From an uncultured Christensenella sp. (GTDB taxonomy: Bacteria > Bacillota > Clostridia > Christensenellales > Pumilibacteraceae), in contig CAJTLV010000012.1 of assembly GCA_910577435.1 (NCBI GenBank), forward strand, positions 1-30,056: 30,056 nucleotides of DNA. The letters run 5' to 3'. Shown here in pieces: positions 1 through 7,297 of the stretch. The first letter of the stretch is position 1; each line of letters opens with the position of its first letter. The notes beneath the pieces were generated by a model. The model did not search any database. It saw only the letters and a list, made by a program, of their open reading frames with translations, and had not been told where the DNA came from. The position numbers and the translations under genes are program-made.

Positions 1-2
1 AG

Positions 3-536
3 GCGCGCATACGCCACGCAAAAGACGAGGCGGAACAACTGACAAACGCTTTTATACTGGCGCGAAACGATATGCTACGGGCTAACATAGAGCGGAAAAT
101 GCAAGAGATTGAAATTCTGATTAAAGACCTATCTGCAAGCAAGGCGCAAATCGAGCTTGAACGGGGCAAGAGATTTACGAAAGACACAATCATTGACTTT
201 ATCGCGGAAATGCTGAAAGGCGACCCCGCAGACAAGGAATATCAAAAAACACTCATTGATAATCTTGTTTACAAGGTGTTTGTGTACGACGACCATATTA
301 TAACATATCTGACTTTCGGCAACGAAAAGGACATTAAAGAAATAAGCCTTGCCGATAACGACAAGGCTATTGACGAATTAAAGGTTCAACCTTTATCGTC
401 TTTGGTGCGAAGGACGGGACTTGAACCCGTACGGTTGCCCACACGCCCCTCAAACGTGCGCGTCTGCCAATTCCGCCACCCTCGCTCAACAGTACATATT
501 ATACTGGATTACAAAGCTATTGTCAACTTAAATTAA
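3..536 (+). CDS. Large serine recombinase, C-terminal part (5' end outside window)
   Basis: The frame is open from the window edge, so the N-terminal catalytic domain lies outside. What remains is a charged helical stretch (about residues 1-60 of the visible part), followed by the ending typical of large serine recombinases of integrative elements: an 'FIAEMLKGDPADKEYQKTLID' type segment, then a beta-rich 'YKVFVYDDHIITYLTFGN' segment. These enzymes cut and rejoin DNA at attachment sites to integrate or excise an element. The last roughly 45 codons (from about 403) are the reverse complement of a tRNA-Leu gene and its promoter. The true C-terminus has therefore probably been extended by host DNA at the junction. 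The stop at 534-536 overlaps the convergent kinase-like gene. I am confident of the family but not of which element it belongs to. Confidence 0.82.
   Translation, partial: ARIRHAKDEAEQLTNAFILARNDMLRANIERKMQEIEILIKDLSASKAQIELERGKRFTKDTIIDFIAEMLKGDPADKEYQKTLIDNLVYKVFVYDDHIITYLTFGNEKDIKEISLADNDKAIDELKVQPLSSLVRRTGLEPVRLPTRPSNVRVCQFRHPRSTVHIILDYKAIVNLN
403..485 (-). tRNA. tRNA-Leu (anticodon GAG), CCA encoded
   Basis: On the minus strand the acceptor arms GCGAGGG and CCTTCGC pair with one G-T wobble, followed by discriminator A and an encoded CCA (403-405). The D-arm shows the leucine-type GGCGGAATTGGCAGACGC. The anticodon stem CACGT/GCGTG encloses the loop TTGAGGG, giving GAG, which reads CUU/CUC leucine codons. 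A long variable arm and a TTCAAGTC T-loop complete a class II tRNA. A consensus SigA promoter lies immediately upstream. The 3' end faces the recombinase, as expected when an element has inserted at a tRNA 3' end. Confidence 0.93.
498..526 (-). promoter_or_regulatory. SigA promoter of tRNA-Leu
   Basis: The minus strand reads TTGACA (521-526), a 17-nt spacer, then TATAAT (498-503), a perfect housekeeping consensus. Transcription would start near 491, a few bases before the tRNA 5' end at 485. The promoter lies inside the apparent recombinase reading frame, which supports the view that this part of the frame is host DNA. Confidence 0.88.
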
Positions 537-1156
537 CTGTTTTCATTATAACTTTTTATAAATTTTTCGAGAACGTCCACACTTCCATCTATTCCCAAAA
601 TGGATGTATTGATTGTAATGTGGTAATTGTTGGCTTTACCCCACACTCTGTCGGTATATGAGTTATAGTACGCGGAGCGGCGTTTGTCTGTTTTTTGAAT
701 GAGCTTGCTCGCATTCTTTTCGCTTATATCCATATTTTCGCAGACGTTTTTAATACGATCGTCCATATCGGCGCAAACGAATATACGAATTATGTTCCTG
801 TCTTTGAGTACAAAATCCGCACACCGTCCGACTATTATGCACGGCTCGTCGGCAAGACGCTTTATCGTCTCGCTTGTAAACATAAACGATCTATCGTCTA
901 GCAGTATATCGTTTATCATAAACGCGGGATTCGCTACGCCGGAAAGTTGCGCAGTCGCCAACGAATATAAAAAGCTATTCGTTTTTTTCTCGTCGTTTTT
1001 TTTCAGTTGATCCTTTGACAGACCGAAGTTTTCCGCCGTTTTGTTTATAATGTCCTTATCGTAATACGGGATATCGAGCCTCGTCGATAATTCCTTAGCG
1101 ATACGGTTACCGCCGCTACCCAGTTCTCTTGATAAAGTAATTATGTGCTTTTTCAT
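533..1156 (-). CDS. Cytidylate kinase-like family protein
   Basis: This 207-residue protein belongs to the cytidylate-kinase-like P-loop family common in Firmicutes. The N-terminus has the family's variant nucleotide loop 'SRELGSGGNRIAKEL' (residues 9-23) in place of a classical Walker A. It is followed by IPYYDKDII (29-37), IIVGRCADFVL (107-117) and the C-terminal TDKRRSAYYNSYTDRVWG block (156-173). Family members are presumed nucleotide-phosphate kinases, but the substrate is usually unproven, so I do not call it Cmk. An AAGGAG ribosome binding site precedes the ATG. It lies 57 nt downstream of the amidohydrolase-like gene and is probably the last gene of that transcript. It ends by overlapping the convergent recombinase frame by 4 nt. 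Confidence 0.85.
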   Translation of the reverse strand: MKKHIITLSRELGSGGNRIAKELSTRLDIPYYDKDIINKTAENFGLSKDQLKKNDEKKTNSFLYSLATAQLSGVANPAFMINDILLDDRSFMFTSETIKRLADEPCIIVGRCADFVLKDRNIIRIFVCADMDDRIKNVCENMDISEKNASKLIQKTDKRRSAYYNSYTDRVWGKANNYHITINTSILGIDGSVDVLEKFIKSYNENS

Positions 1157-1213
1157 ATTAATCTCCTTATTGTCAGAATATTACATTTATTTCTTGTCGA
1201 GTTTGTGTAAATT

Positions 1214-1837
1214 TTAAGCAAATTCGATAATCTTTGTTATATCGCCGTCCGACAAAATATCTTCTCCGCGCATTTCGGCGTTTGCGGTAAGTTTCATAAA
1301 TTCGACCTCGAAATCGAGATTAGCTCCGATGTTGTACTTTCCGTCGAAAGTTCCTACGCCCACCTTTACGCCTCGCGCCACTGCCGCAGCGACAGGCGCA
1401 AAACCATAGCCGTAGCCCGCAGAAGCCGTCGGCAACAGAATGAGCGGCACGTTTTCCTGCGCCATCAAGTCCAAATCGTCGTTATCGAGACACACCCCGC
1501 CCGCTATCTGACACCTGCCGAGTACGCCGAGCTTATGCAACAGCATTATCGGCGACAGTTTGTACTTGGCTTCGATGATTCCGGACTCTTCGAGGTCGAA
1601 CGCCGCCCTGACGATTGCCGTCGCATTATGCTCCATCATATAGTCGCACGCATCGGCAAATCCGTCTTCGTCGCATACCGTAGGAATATATATCTTATCG
1701 CTCGATATTCCTTTGCAAAATGTTCCGTATACTTCGATGCGCTTGTCGTCGAACTTGTCCGCCCCGCAATATATCACCTTGTCGCAATAATCGAGCGCCG
1801 CGACGGGATCGGATGTACACATCGCATTAACTTTCAT
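1214..1837 (-). CDS. Degenerate amidohydrolase-like protein (probable pseudoenzyme)
   Basis: The 207 residues align by eye with the C-terminal half of ATZ/TRZ-type amidohydrolases and deaminases. SPIMLLHKLGVLG (95-107) matches the family's 'SPxxLLxxLGLLG'; AGGVCLDNDDLDLMA (112-126) replaces 'AHCVxLDxxEIxLLA'; LLPTASAGYGYGFAPV (134-149) replaces 'HCPTSNxKLxSGIAPV'; GVKVGVGTFDG (156-166) matches 'GVxVxLGTDG'. The metal or catalytic histidines of the AHC and HCP motifs are replaced (AGG, LLP), and no HxH motif is present. The protein is half the usual length, so hydrolase activity is unlikely. The start ATG overlaps the galU stop by 11 nt, implying translational coupling. Role unknown; a binding or regulatory function alongside GalU is only a guess. 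Confidence 0.72.
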   Translation of the reverse strand: MKVNAMCTSDPVAALDYCDKVIYCGADKFDDKRIEVYGTFCKGISSDKIYIPTVCDEDGFADACDYMMEHNATAIVRAAFDLEESGIIEAKYKLSPIMLLHKLGVLGRCQIAGGVCLDNDDLDLMAQENVPLILLPTASAGYGYGFAPVAAAVARGVKVGVGTFDGKYNIGANLDFEVEFMKLTANAEMRGEDILSDGDITKIIEFA

Positions 1838-2687
1838 TGCGAAGCATATCCTTTAAGTACGCTTTGAATTTATCTTTAAGTTCGGCATTTTTAAGCGCAA
1901 AGTCGACTGTCGCGGTGAGCGCACCGAACTTATTACCCATATCGTAACGCTTGCCCTCGAACTCGTATGCATACACCTTGCCGTCATTCATCATATCGGC
2001 TATGGCATTGGTGACATTATATTCTCCGTCCTTTTCTTCCATCCGCTCGATATAATCGAATATTTCGGGCGTGAATACGTACCGACCCAGTGCGGCGTAT
2101 CGTGATGGAGGATTGCTTTTAGGCTTTTCGATTATCCCGTCGCAAATCACGCGACGACCGATTATCTCTTTGGGTTTTATTATGCCGTATTTAGACGTTT
2201 CACCGACTTCGACCTGCTGAACGCCCATTATTACGCCCTCGCTTTGCTCGTAAGCCGCCATAAGCTGTTTAGTGACAGGAATATCGGATACCATAAGATC
2301 GTCGCCGTTAGACATACAGAACGGTTCTCCCGCCGCAAATTCGCGCGTCAGCATTACCGCGTCTGCGCTACCGCGCGGCACTTCCTGCACTGCGAATCGA
2401 ATATCGGCGCCTCTGTTTATTTTCCTGACTAGTTCCAACAGTTCGGGCTTATCTTTGAGCGCAGCTTCCAACTCGGCGTTTTCCGTAAAATACGAACGTA
2501 TATCTTCTTTGCCGGGTCCCAATACGATCATTATCTCATTGATGCCGCTGTCGATTATCTCGTCTACGATGTACGCCAAAACGGGCGTGTCTATTATTGG
2601 CAAAATCTCTTTTGCAACGGCTTTCGTTATCGGCAGGAATCTTGTTCCGCGTCCGCCGCAAGGGATTATGGCTTTTCTTATTTTCAT
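1827..2687 (-). CDS. galU: UTP--glucose-1-phosphate uridylyltransferase
   Basis: GalU makes UDP-glucose from UTP and glucose-1-phosphate for cell-envelope glycans and glycolipids. The protein (286 residues from the preferred start) opens with the nucleotidyltransferase signature KAIIPCGGRGTRFLPITKAV (residues 5-24), then KEILPIIDTPVLAYIVDE. It keeps the FCMSNGDDLM metal-binding region and the GVIMGVQQVE and DGIIEKPK segments. An in-frame ATG 36 nt further upstream has no ribosome binding site, whereas GGAAG sits 7 nt before the ATG at 2687, so I chose the latter. Its last codons overlap the amidohydrolase-like gene, suggesting they are co-translated. A likely promoter lies just upstream. Confidence 0.93.
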   Translation of the reverse strand: MKIRKAIIPCGGRGTRFLPITKAVAKEILPIIDTPVLAYIVDEIIDSGINEIMIVLGPGKEDIRSYFTENAELEAALKDKPELLELVRKINRGADIRFAVQEVPRGSADAVMLTREFAAGEPFCMSNGDDLMVSDIPVTKQLMAAYEQSEGVIMGVQQVEVGETSKYGIIKPKEIIGRRVICDGIIEKPKSNPPSRYAALGRYVFTPEIFDYIERMEEKDGEYNVTNAIADMMNDGKVYAYEFEGKRYDMGNKFGALTATVDFALKNAELKDKFKAYLKDMLRNES

Positions 2688-2729
2688 AGTTAACTTCCGA
2701 ATCGATTTTTGTACACAATGCACATAAGT

Positions 2730-2759
2730 ATTCTATGATAAAACTTTATTGCGTGTTAA
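2730..2759 (-). promoter_or_regulatory. Possible promoter of galU
   Basis: The minus strand reads TTAACA (2754-2759), 18 nt, TAGAAT (2730-2735), in the 80-nt gap between the zinc-ribbon gene and galU. It departs from consensus at both boxes, so this is a moderate match only. Confidence 0.4.
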
Positions 2760-2767
2760 TCCGCGCG

Positions 2768-3502
2768 CTAGTTCAGTTTGACTATAATACGCCTGCAGTT
2801 GTCGCAACGGCACCATCCTTGATCTTTCAATAGCGCATTCCCCTGTTGCGGCAATCCTATTCCGCAACCGCCGCAATTGAAAACTCCTTTTTTATCGTCG
2901 CCCGACGCCGGTACGACGGGCGGGAATTTATTCTCGTCTACGAGCTTTGCGTATTCGGCATACATTTTTTCGTCCAACTCGCCGTGAAGTTGTTGAAGTT
3001 CGGTTTTCAGCGCGTTATGCTCGGCTGCTTTCGATTCTATGAGAGCATTATGCTTGTCGCTTGCCTCTTTATATGCCGCCTTTGCCGCATTACCCGTGCG
3101 AATTGCGTCGGCGCGGGCGCGACACACGCTCTTCGATTTGTCATCCATATCGTGGATCTTCTTATCGGCATTCTGAAACTTCGACTTAAAACTCTCCAAC
3201 CGTTTTACGCGTTCGGCGAGTTCTTCCTCGTTCAACTCGTCGCCGATGTTTTCCAATTCGCCGAACATCGCTTCATTGTCATCGATGTACTTGCAAAGCT
3301 CATCGTAAGACGACACAAGAACGCCCGCCTGCTTGTCGCAGTCGGAAATTGTCTGCTTGGCGTCGTTAAAAGCATTTCTGTGCTTATTCTTTGCCGCAAG
3401 AGCCGCATCACGATTGATGAGCGTGTTCAGTTTGCGCAATTCTATATCTTTCTTTTGATATTCCAACAGTTTGCGGAACTTTGTTTTGAGTTGTTCGTCC
3501 AT
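2768..3502 (-). CDS. Zinc-ribbon coiled-coil protein (COG1579 type)
   Basis: This 244-residue soluble protein has a long charged helical region (about residues 5-185), which very likely forms an antiparallel coiled coil. It ends in a C4 zinc ribbon with CxxC pairs at 210/213 and 233/236 and an extra Cys at 231. That architecture is the COG1579 family ('C4-type zinc ribbon domain-containing protein'), thought to bind nucleic acid or act as a chaperone-like scaffold; no defined activity is known. AAAGGAGA lies 6 nt before the ATG. It starts 11 nt after the trmK stop, so it is part of the rpoD-trmK transcript. In many Firmicutes a Nif3-family gene sits between trmK and this gene; none is present here. 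Confidence 0.85.
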   Translation of the reverse strand: MDEQLKTKFRKLLEYQKKDIELRKLNTLINRDAALAAKNKHRNAFNDAKQTISDCDKQAGVLVSSYDELCKYIDDNEAMFGELENIGDELNEEELAERVKRLESFKSKFQNADKKIHDMDDKSKSVCRARADAIRTGNAAKAAYKEASDKHNALIESKAAEHNALKTELQQLHGELDEKMYAEYAKLVDENKFPPVVPASGDDKKGVFNCGGCGIGLPQQGNALLKDQGWCRCDNCRRIIVKLN

Positions 3503-3513
3503 ACTATTCTCCT

Positions 3514-4134
3514 TTACTTGTGTGACGCATTCCTGACGGATATAGCGGCGCGCACAGCATCGAGTTCTTCCCGATTTCGGATGGGCGCACGCATGTACGT
3601 ATTATACAGATTTGATAAATATTCATCAAGCGCTTCGCAATCTTCGGCATAATACACGCCGAAACGATACTGCTGCCCGTCGAGAGCTTGACCGCCGCCC
3701 GGCTTGGCTCGCATAACGAAATAAAACTTATTACGTTCTTTGCAAATGCCGTCGCGTTCGATGATGTATCCGAGATCGACAAGCGTTCGCCTGACGCTGT
3801 CCGGATTTCTGTGCGGACACAGCACGAGCGTTTTGGGTAGCCGACTCGCTTTCCGCAAAATTTCGGATATGAGCAATCCGCCCATTCCCGCAATTATTGC
3901 TTCGTCGCATTCGAACCTAATTCCGTCGCAACACATATATTCGACGTTTTCGAACGGTTCTAGAATTGCCCGAGCCTTATCGAGACAACGCTCGCTTATA
4001 TCGGCTGCTATCATTCGCTTACACAGCGCGTTCTCGATACAGTATTTTGCGACAAGCCCGTGATCGCAACCGACGTCGGCAACGGTCTCCGCGCTCTCGA
4101 TCAGCGAACACACCGCGCCGAGCCGACCCGTCAT
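3514..4134 (-). CDS. trmK: tRNA (adenine(22)-N(1))-methyltransferase
   Basis: TrmK methylates N1 of A22 in bacterial tRNAs using S-adenosylmethionine. The 206-residue protein has the SAM-binding loop VADVGCDHGLVAKY (residues 18-31), the acidic strand end MIAADISERCLDKA, and the family's IIAGMGGLLISEIL motif (catalytic loop region) followed by LVLCPHRNPDSVRR. The C-terminal third is helical, as in family members. Its ATG overlaps the rpoD stop as ATGA, indicating translational coupling. rpoD-trmK adjacency is the usual Firmicutes arrangement and supports the call. Confidence 0.92.
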   Translation of the reverse strand: MTGRLGAVCSLIESAETVADVGCDHGLVAKYCIENALCKRMIAADISERCLDKARAILEPFENVEYMCCDGIRFECDEAIIAGMGGLLISEILRKASRLPKTLVLCPHRNPDSVRRTLVDLGYIIERDGICKERNKFYFVMRAKPGGGQALDGQQYRFGVYYAEDCEALDEYLSNLYNTYMRAPIRNREELDAVRAAISVRNASHK

Positions 4135-5453
4135 CTGTCGATGAAATCCTTGAGTTTTTTCGAGCGGTTGGGGTGGCGCAGTTTTCTGAGCGCCTTAGCC
4201 TCGATCTGCCGTATGCGTTCACGGGTCACGCCGAATTCCTTGCCTACGTCCTCCAATGTGCGCGGTCGCGCGTCGTCCAAGCCGTATCGAAGCCGTATTA
4301 CCATTTCTTCGCGCGGAGTCAGCGTGTTGAGCACAGAACCGAGCTGCTCGCGAAGCATTCCCGCTTCGGCAAAGTCCTGCGGCGCTTTGGACTTCTCATC
4401 CTCCAAAAAGTCGCCGAGATGGCTGTCCTCTTCCTCGCCTACGGGCTGTTCGAGCGACACGGGGTCTTGACTTATACGCTGTATTTCCACAACTCGGTCG
4501 ACGCTCATACCCATCTCTTCGGCGAGTTCTTCGGGCGTAGGATCTCTGCCGAGTTTTTGCACGAGTAATCTGTTGGTGCGCGCGAGCTTGTTTATCGTCT
4601 CGACCATATGCACCGGAATACGTATCGTGCGTGCCTGATCGGCTATTGCGCGTGTTATCGCCTGTCTGATCCACCAAGTCGCATACGTAGAAAATCTGAA
4701 TCCCTTAGTGTAGTCGAATTTCTCGACGGCTTTCATCAAGCCGAGATTGCCTTCCTGGATCAGATCCAACAGTTGCATACCGCGCCCGACATAGCGCTTT
4801 GCGATTGCGACTACGAGACGAAGATTGGCTTCGGAAAGCTTCATTTTGGCGTACTCGTCACCGTCGGACATCAATTGCGCAAGTTGAGTTTCCTCATCTG
4901 CGGAAAGCAACGGGATTTTTCCTATATCCTTGAGATACACTTTGACCGGATCGTCTGTATTGACTTCACCGAGTATAACGTCTATGTTTTTGAGTTCCGC
5001 GTGCTTGACTTGTCCGTCGGTGACCTCTATACCGCTTTCGCGTATAATGCGCATAGCTTCTTCGAGCTGTTGCGCGTCCGCACCGCATTCGAGCGTCAGT
5101 TTTTCGCCTATTTCGACGTTTGAAAGCTCGCCGCGAGTCTTGCCGAATGCTATCAGCTTGGACAGCGCATTGTTCATTTTCGATGTGAGAATGGGCGCTT
5201 TGACGCCGTCTTTCAGTATAACTACGCCGTTCTTTTCGAAAAATTCGAGCGCGTAATCCATATCACCGGCGCCCGCTTCTATCGGAACGAGTTTTTCGAC
5301 AATGGAATTGTATTCGATGCCGCCGTCCTTTGCGGCCGCAAGCAACTCATTAAGAACCTCCGCCACCGTCTCGGCCGGCGAATAGACCTCTTCGACTGCG
5401 GTCGAAACAGGTTCCTGAATCGCTTGCTTTTTGTCTTTTTTTCTGTCTTTCAT
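4131..5453 (-). CDS. rpoD: RNA polymerase primary sigma factor (SigA/RpoD)
   Basis: This is the housekeeping sigma factor (440 residues). Region 1.2 is at about 167-200 (DDPVKVYLKDIGKIPLLSAD). Region 2 contains LRLVVAIAKRY (211-221), DLIQEGNLGLMKAVEKFDY and FSTYATWWIRQAITRAIADQ (254-273), which contact the -10 element and the core enzyme. Region 3 follows, and region 4.2 has the helix-turn-helix TLEDVGKEFGVTRERIRQIE. The N-terminus is unusual. Residues about 30-83 and about 95-147 both resemble region 1.1 and resemble each other, so this sigma is about 70-80 residues longer than typical clostridial SigA. A strong AAGGAG site precedes the ATG and overlaps the dnaG end 10 nt upstream. dnaG-rpoD-trmK is a classic macromolecular-synthesis operon. 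Confidence 0.97.
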   Translation of the reverse strand: MKDRKKDKKQAIQEPVSTAVEEVYSPAETVAEVLNELLAAAKDGGIEYNSIVEKLVPIEAGAGDMDYALEFFEKNGVVILKDGVKAPILTSKMNNALSKLIAFGKTRGELSNVEIGEKLTLECGADAQQLEEAMRIIRESGIEVTDGQVKHAELKNIDVILGEVNTDDPVKVYLKDIGKIPLLSADEETQLAQLMSDGDEYAKMKLSEANLRLVVAIAKRYVGRGMQLLDLIQEGNLGLMKAVEKFDYTKGFRFSTYATWWIRQAITRAIADQARTIRIPVHMVETINKLARTNRLLVQKLGRDPTPEELAEEMGMSVDRVVEIQRISQDPVSLEQPVGEEEDSHLGDFLEDEKSKAPQDFAEAGMLREQLGSVLNTLTPREEMVIRLRYGLDDARPRTLEDVGKEFGVTRERIRQIEAKALRKLRHPNRSKKLKDFIDR

Positions 5454-5462
5454 AAGAACTCC

Positions 5463-7226
5463 TTATCGGCGTTTCCGGTTTGTGATTTCGGTAGAAATCT
5501 CTTGCATTTTGCGCAGTGCGCTTAAATTTTTCGTTTTGTCGTATTCTGTTTTGAATGCGTCGCACTCTTTTTCGAGGACCTTGATGTACAGCTTGTTTTC
5601 CACTTCGACGAACGCTTCTCGTCCGTCTCCGGGCAGGAATTTGTAATCCATAAGTTCGTTAAGTAAATGCTTTTCATCGTCGGTGTACTCGTCGAAGTCG
5701 AGTCTCGCATTGCCGTTTGCCGCACCGTTTTTAGCCTGAACATACAGCTTTTTCGCAAATGCGTCCGGCATAGCCTCCGATACGTCGGTATCGAAATCGA
5801 TATAGTCGCATCCGTCGACGATACTCGCAAGAAAGAACTTGATCGCAACGTCGTATTCGACTTTGACCTGCGGCGCTTGTTCGGGTTCCGGCTGTTCGCG
5901 CTGTGACTTCGGCACAAGTTCCGCTTGGCGTTTAAGCACTTCGACCGAAAACTTCGTCCTGTCCGAAATGTACTTGAAATACTGTTCCTGCTCGACGGGG
6001 TTTTTAAGCGCCTGCACGACCGCCGTAGACTCTATTGCGAACTTGGCGCGTTCGTCGGGATCTTGCAGGTTGTACCTATTGATCAGCACTTCTATCTTAT
6101 ACGCAGTGAGCGGTATAGCCTCATCGAGCAGTTTTTGATAGGCTTCCGTCCCTCCGCGCTTTATAATATCGTCCGGATCGAGTCCGTCGGGTAGACGCAC
6201 GACCTTGACGGTAAGTCCGCACTCGCGGAGTATATCAAGTCCGCGCATAGTCGCTTTCTGCCCCGCAGTGTCGCCGTCGTAGCTGATATAAACGAGATCG
6301 CTGTACAGCTTGATCTGGCGCGCTTGCTTTACCGTCAGCGCCGTTCCCATAGATGCGACGGCGGTATCGAAACCCGCCTTATGAAGCGCTATTACGTCCA
6401 TATATCCTTCCGTCATAATGACGTAATCGATAGGCTTTTGCAACTTGCGCTTTTTTAGAAGGTTTACTCCGTATATTACCTTAGACTTGTCAAAAATCTC
6501 CGTCTGCGAACTGTTGCGGTATTTGGCGAAATGCACATCTTTTTCAAGCGTGCGCCCGCCGAACGCTATTACGTTACCCATATTATCGATTATGGGGAAT
6601 ATCAGGCGCTTGCCGAAAACGTCATACTGTCTGCCGTCTTTGGATTCGGCTATACCCGCCGTATGCATTTGCTCGTAGGTGTACCCCTTGCTCTGCAAAT
6701 ACTTTATCATCTCGTTGAAATCGATACTTGCGCCGAGACCGAAGCGGGCTACCATATTCGATTCTATTTTTCGTTCTTCCAGATAGTCTCTGAATACCTT
6801 TGCTTGCGGCGATGACAGATTCGAATGATAATGCCTTGCCGCATCGCGCATCAAATTGTACAGCTGTTCGCGAGCTTCTTTATCGACGCGCTTGGCCCCG
6901 CCGCCACCCGAAAATTTAGGGATCTCCATTCCCGCCTGCTCGGCAAGCATTCTGAGCGCGTCCATAAACTCGATGTTTTCCATTTCCATAAGAAACGTAA
7001 TGGCACTGCCGCTCTTTTTACAGCCGAAGCAATGATAGAACTGTTTCGTGCCGTTTATAGCAAACGACGGTTGCGACTCGTGGTGGAACGGACAGCAAGC
7101 CCAATGAGTATTTCCCCTTTGCTCTACCTTGACATAACGCGAAATCACCGAAACGATGTCCGTTCTGTCCAGCACCTTTGAAATAAAATCGGAAAACTCT
7201 CTATCCACTTCGACTCGCAAGCGCAC
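5463..7226 (-). CDS. dnaG: DNA primase
   Basis: DnaG synthesises RNA primers for DNA replication. The 587-residue protein has a CHC2 zinc finger (C45, H48, C66, C69 in CPFHHE...FYHCFGC). The TOPRIM catalytic domain shows EGYMDVIALHKAGFDTAVASMGTA split by the usual spacing from the metal-binding DGDTAG motif. The acidic C-terminal region matches the helicase-interacting domain position. The longest frame starts at a GTG (7226) without a clear ribosome binding site. A second GTG six codons later (7208) gives an N-terminus nearer the family norm, so the exact start is uncertain. rpoD follows after 9 nt. Confidence 0.96.
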   Translation of the reverse strand: MRLRVEVDREFSDFISKVLDRTDIVSVISRYVKVEQRGNTHWACCPFHHESQPSFAINGTKQFYHCFGCKKSGSAITFLMEMENIEFMDALRMLAEQAGMEIPKFSGGGGAKRVDKEAREQLYNLMRDAARHYHSNLSSPQAKVFRDYLEERKIESNMVARFGLGASIDFNEMIKYLQSKGYTYEQMHTAGIAESKDGRQYDVFGKRLIFPIIDNMGNVIAFGGRTLEKDVHFAKYRNSSQTEIFDKSKVIYGVNLLKKRKLQKPIDYVIMTEGYMDVIALHKAGFDTAVASMGTALTVKQARQIKLYSDLVYISYDGDTAGQKATMRGLDILRECGLTVKVVRLPDGLDPDDIIKRGGTEAYQKLLDEAIPLTAYKIEVLINRYNLQDPDERAKFAIESTAVVQALKNPVEQEQYFKYISDRTKFSVEVLKRQAELVPKSQREQPEPEQAPQVKVEYDVAIKFFLASIVDGCDYIDFDTDVSEAMPDAFAKKLYVQAKNGAANGNARLDFDEYTDDEKHLLNELMDYKFLPGDGREAFVEVENKLYIKVLEKECDAFKTEYDKTKNLSALRKMQEISTEITNRKRR

Positions 7227-7297
7227 AATGCGCGATTTTTTAACCTATTTGCCTATTTAAGGCGTTACGTATTTCTACTCGTAATTATATAACGGAT

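Noticed and set aside
345..368. 7-bp hairpin AGCCTTG/CAAGGCT as a terminator for tRNA-Leu
   Set aside because: It lies inside the recombinase coding sequence, has a 10-nt loop and only a weak T-rich run on the minus strand; not distinguishable from chance.
7227..7260. Tandem CCTATTTG/CCTATTTA before dnaG as a binding site
   Set aside because: Only two imperfect 8-nt units; not enough to call an operator.
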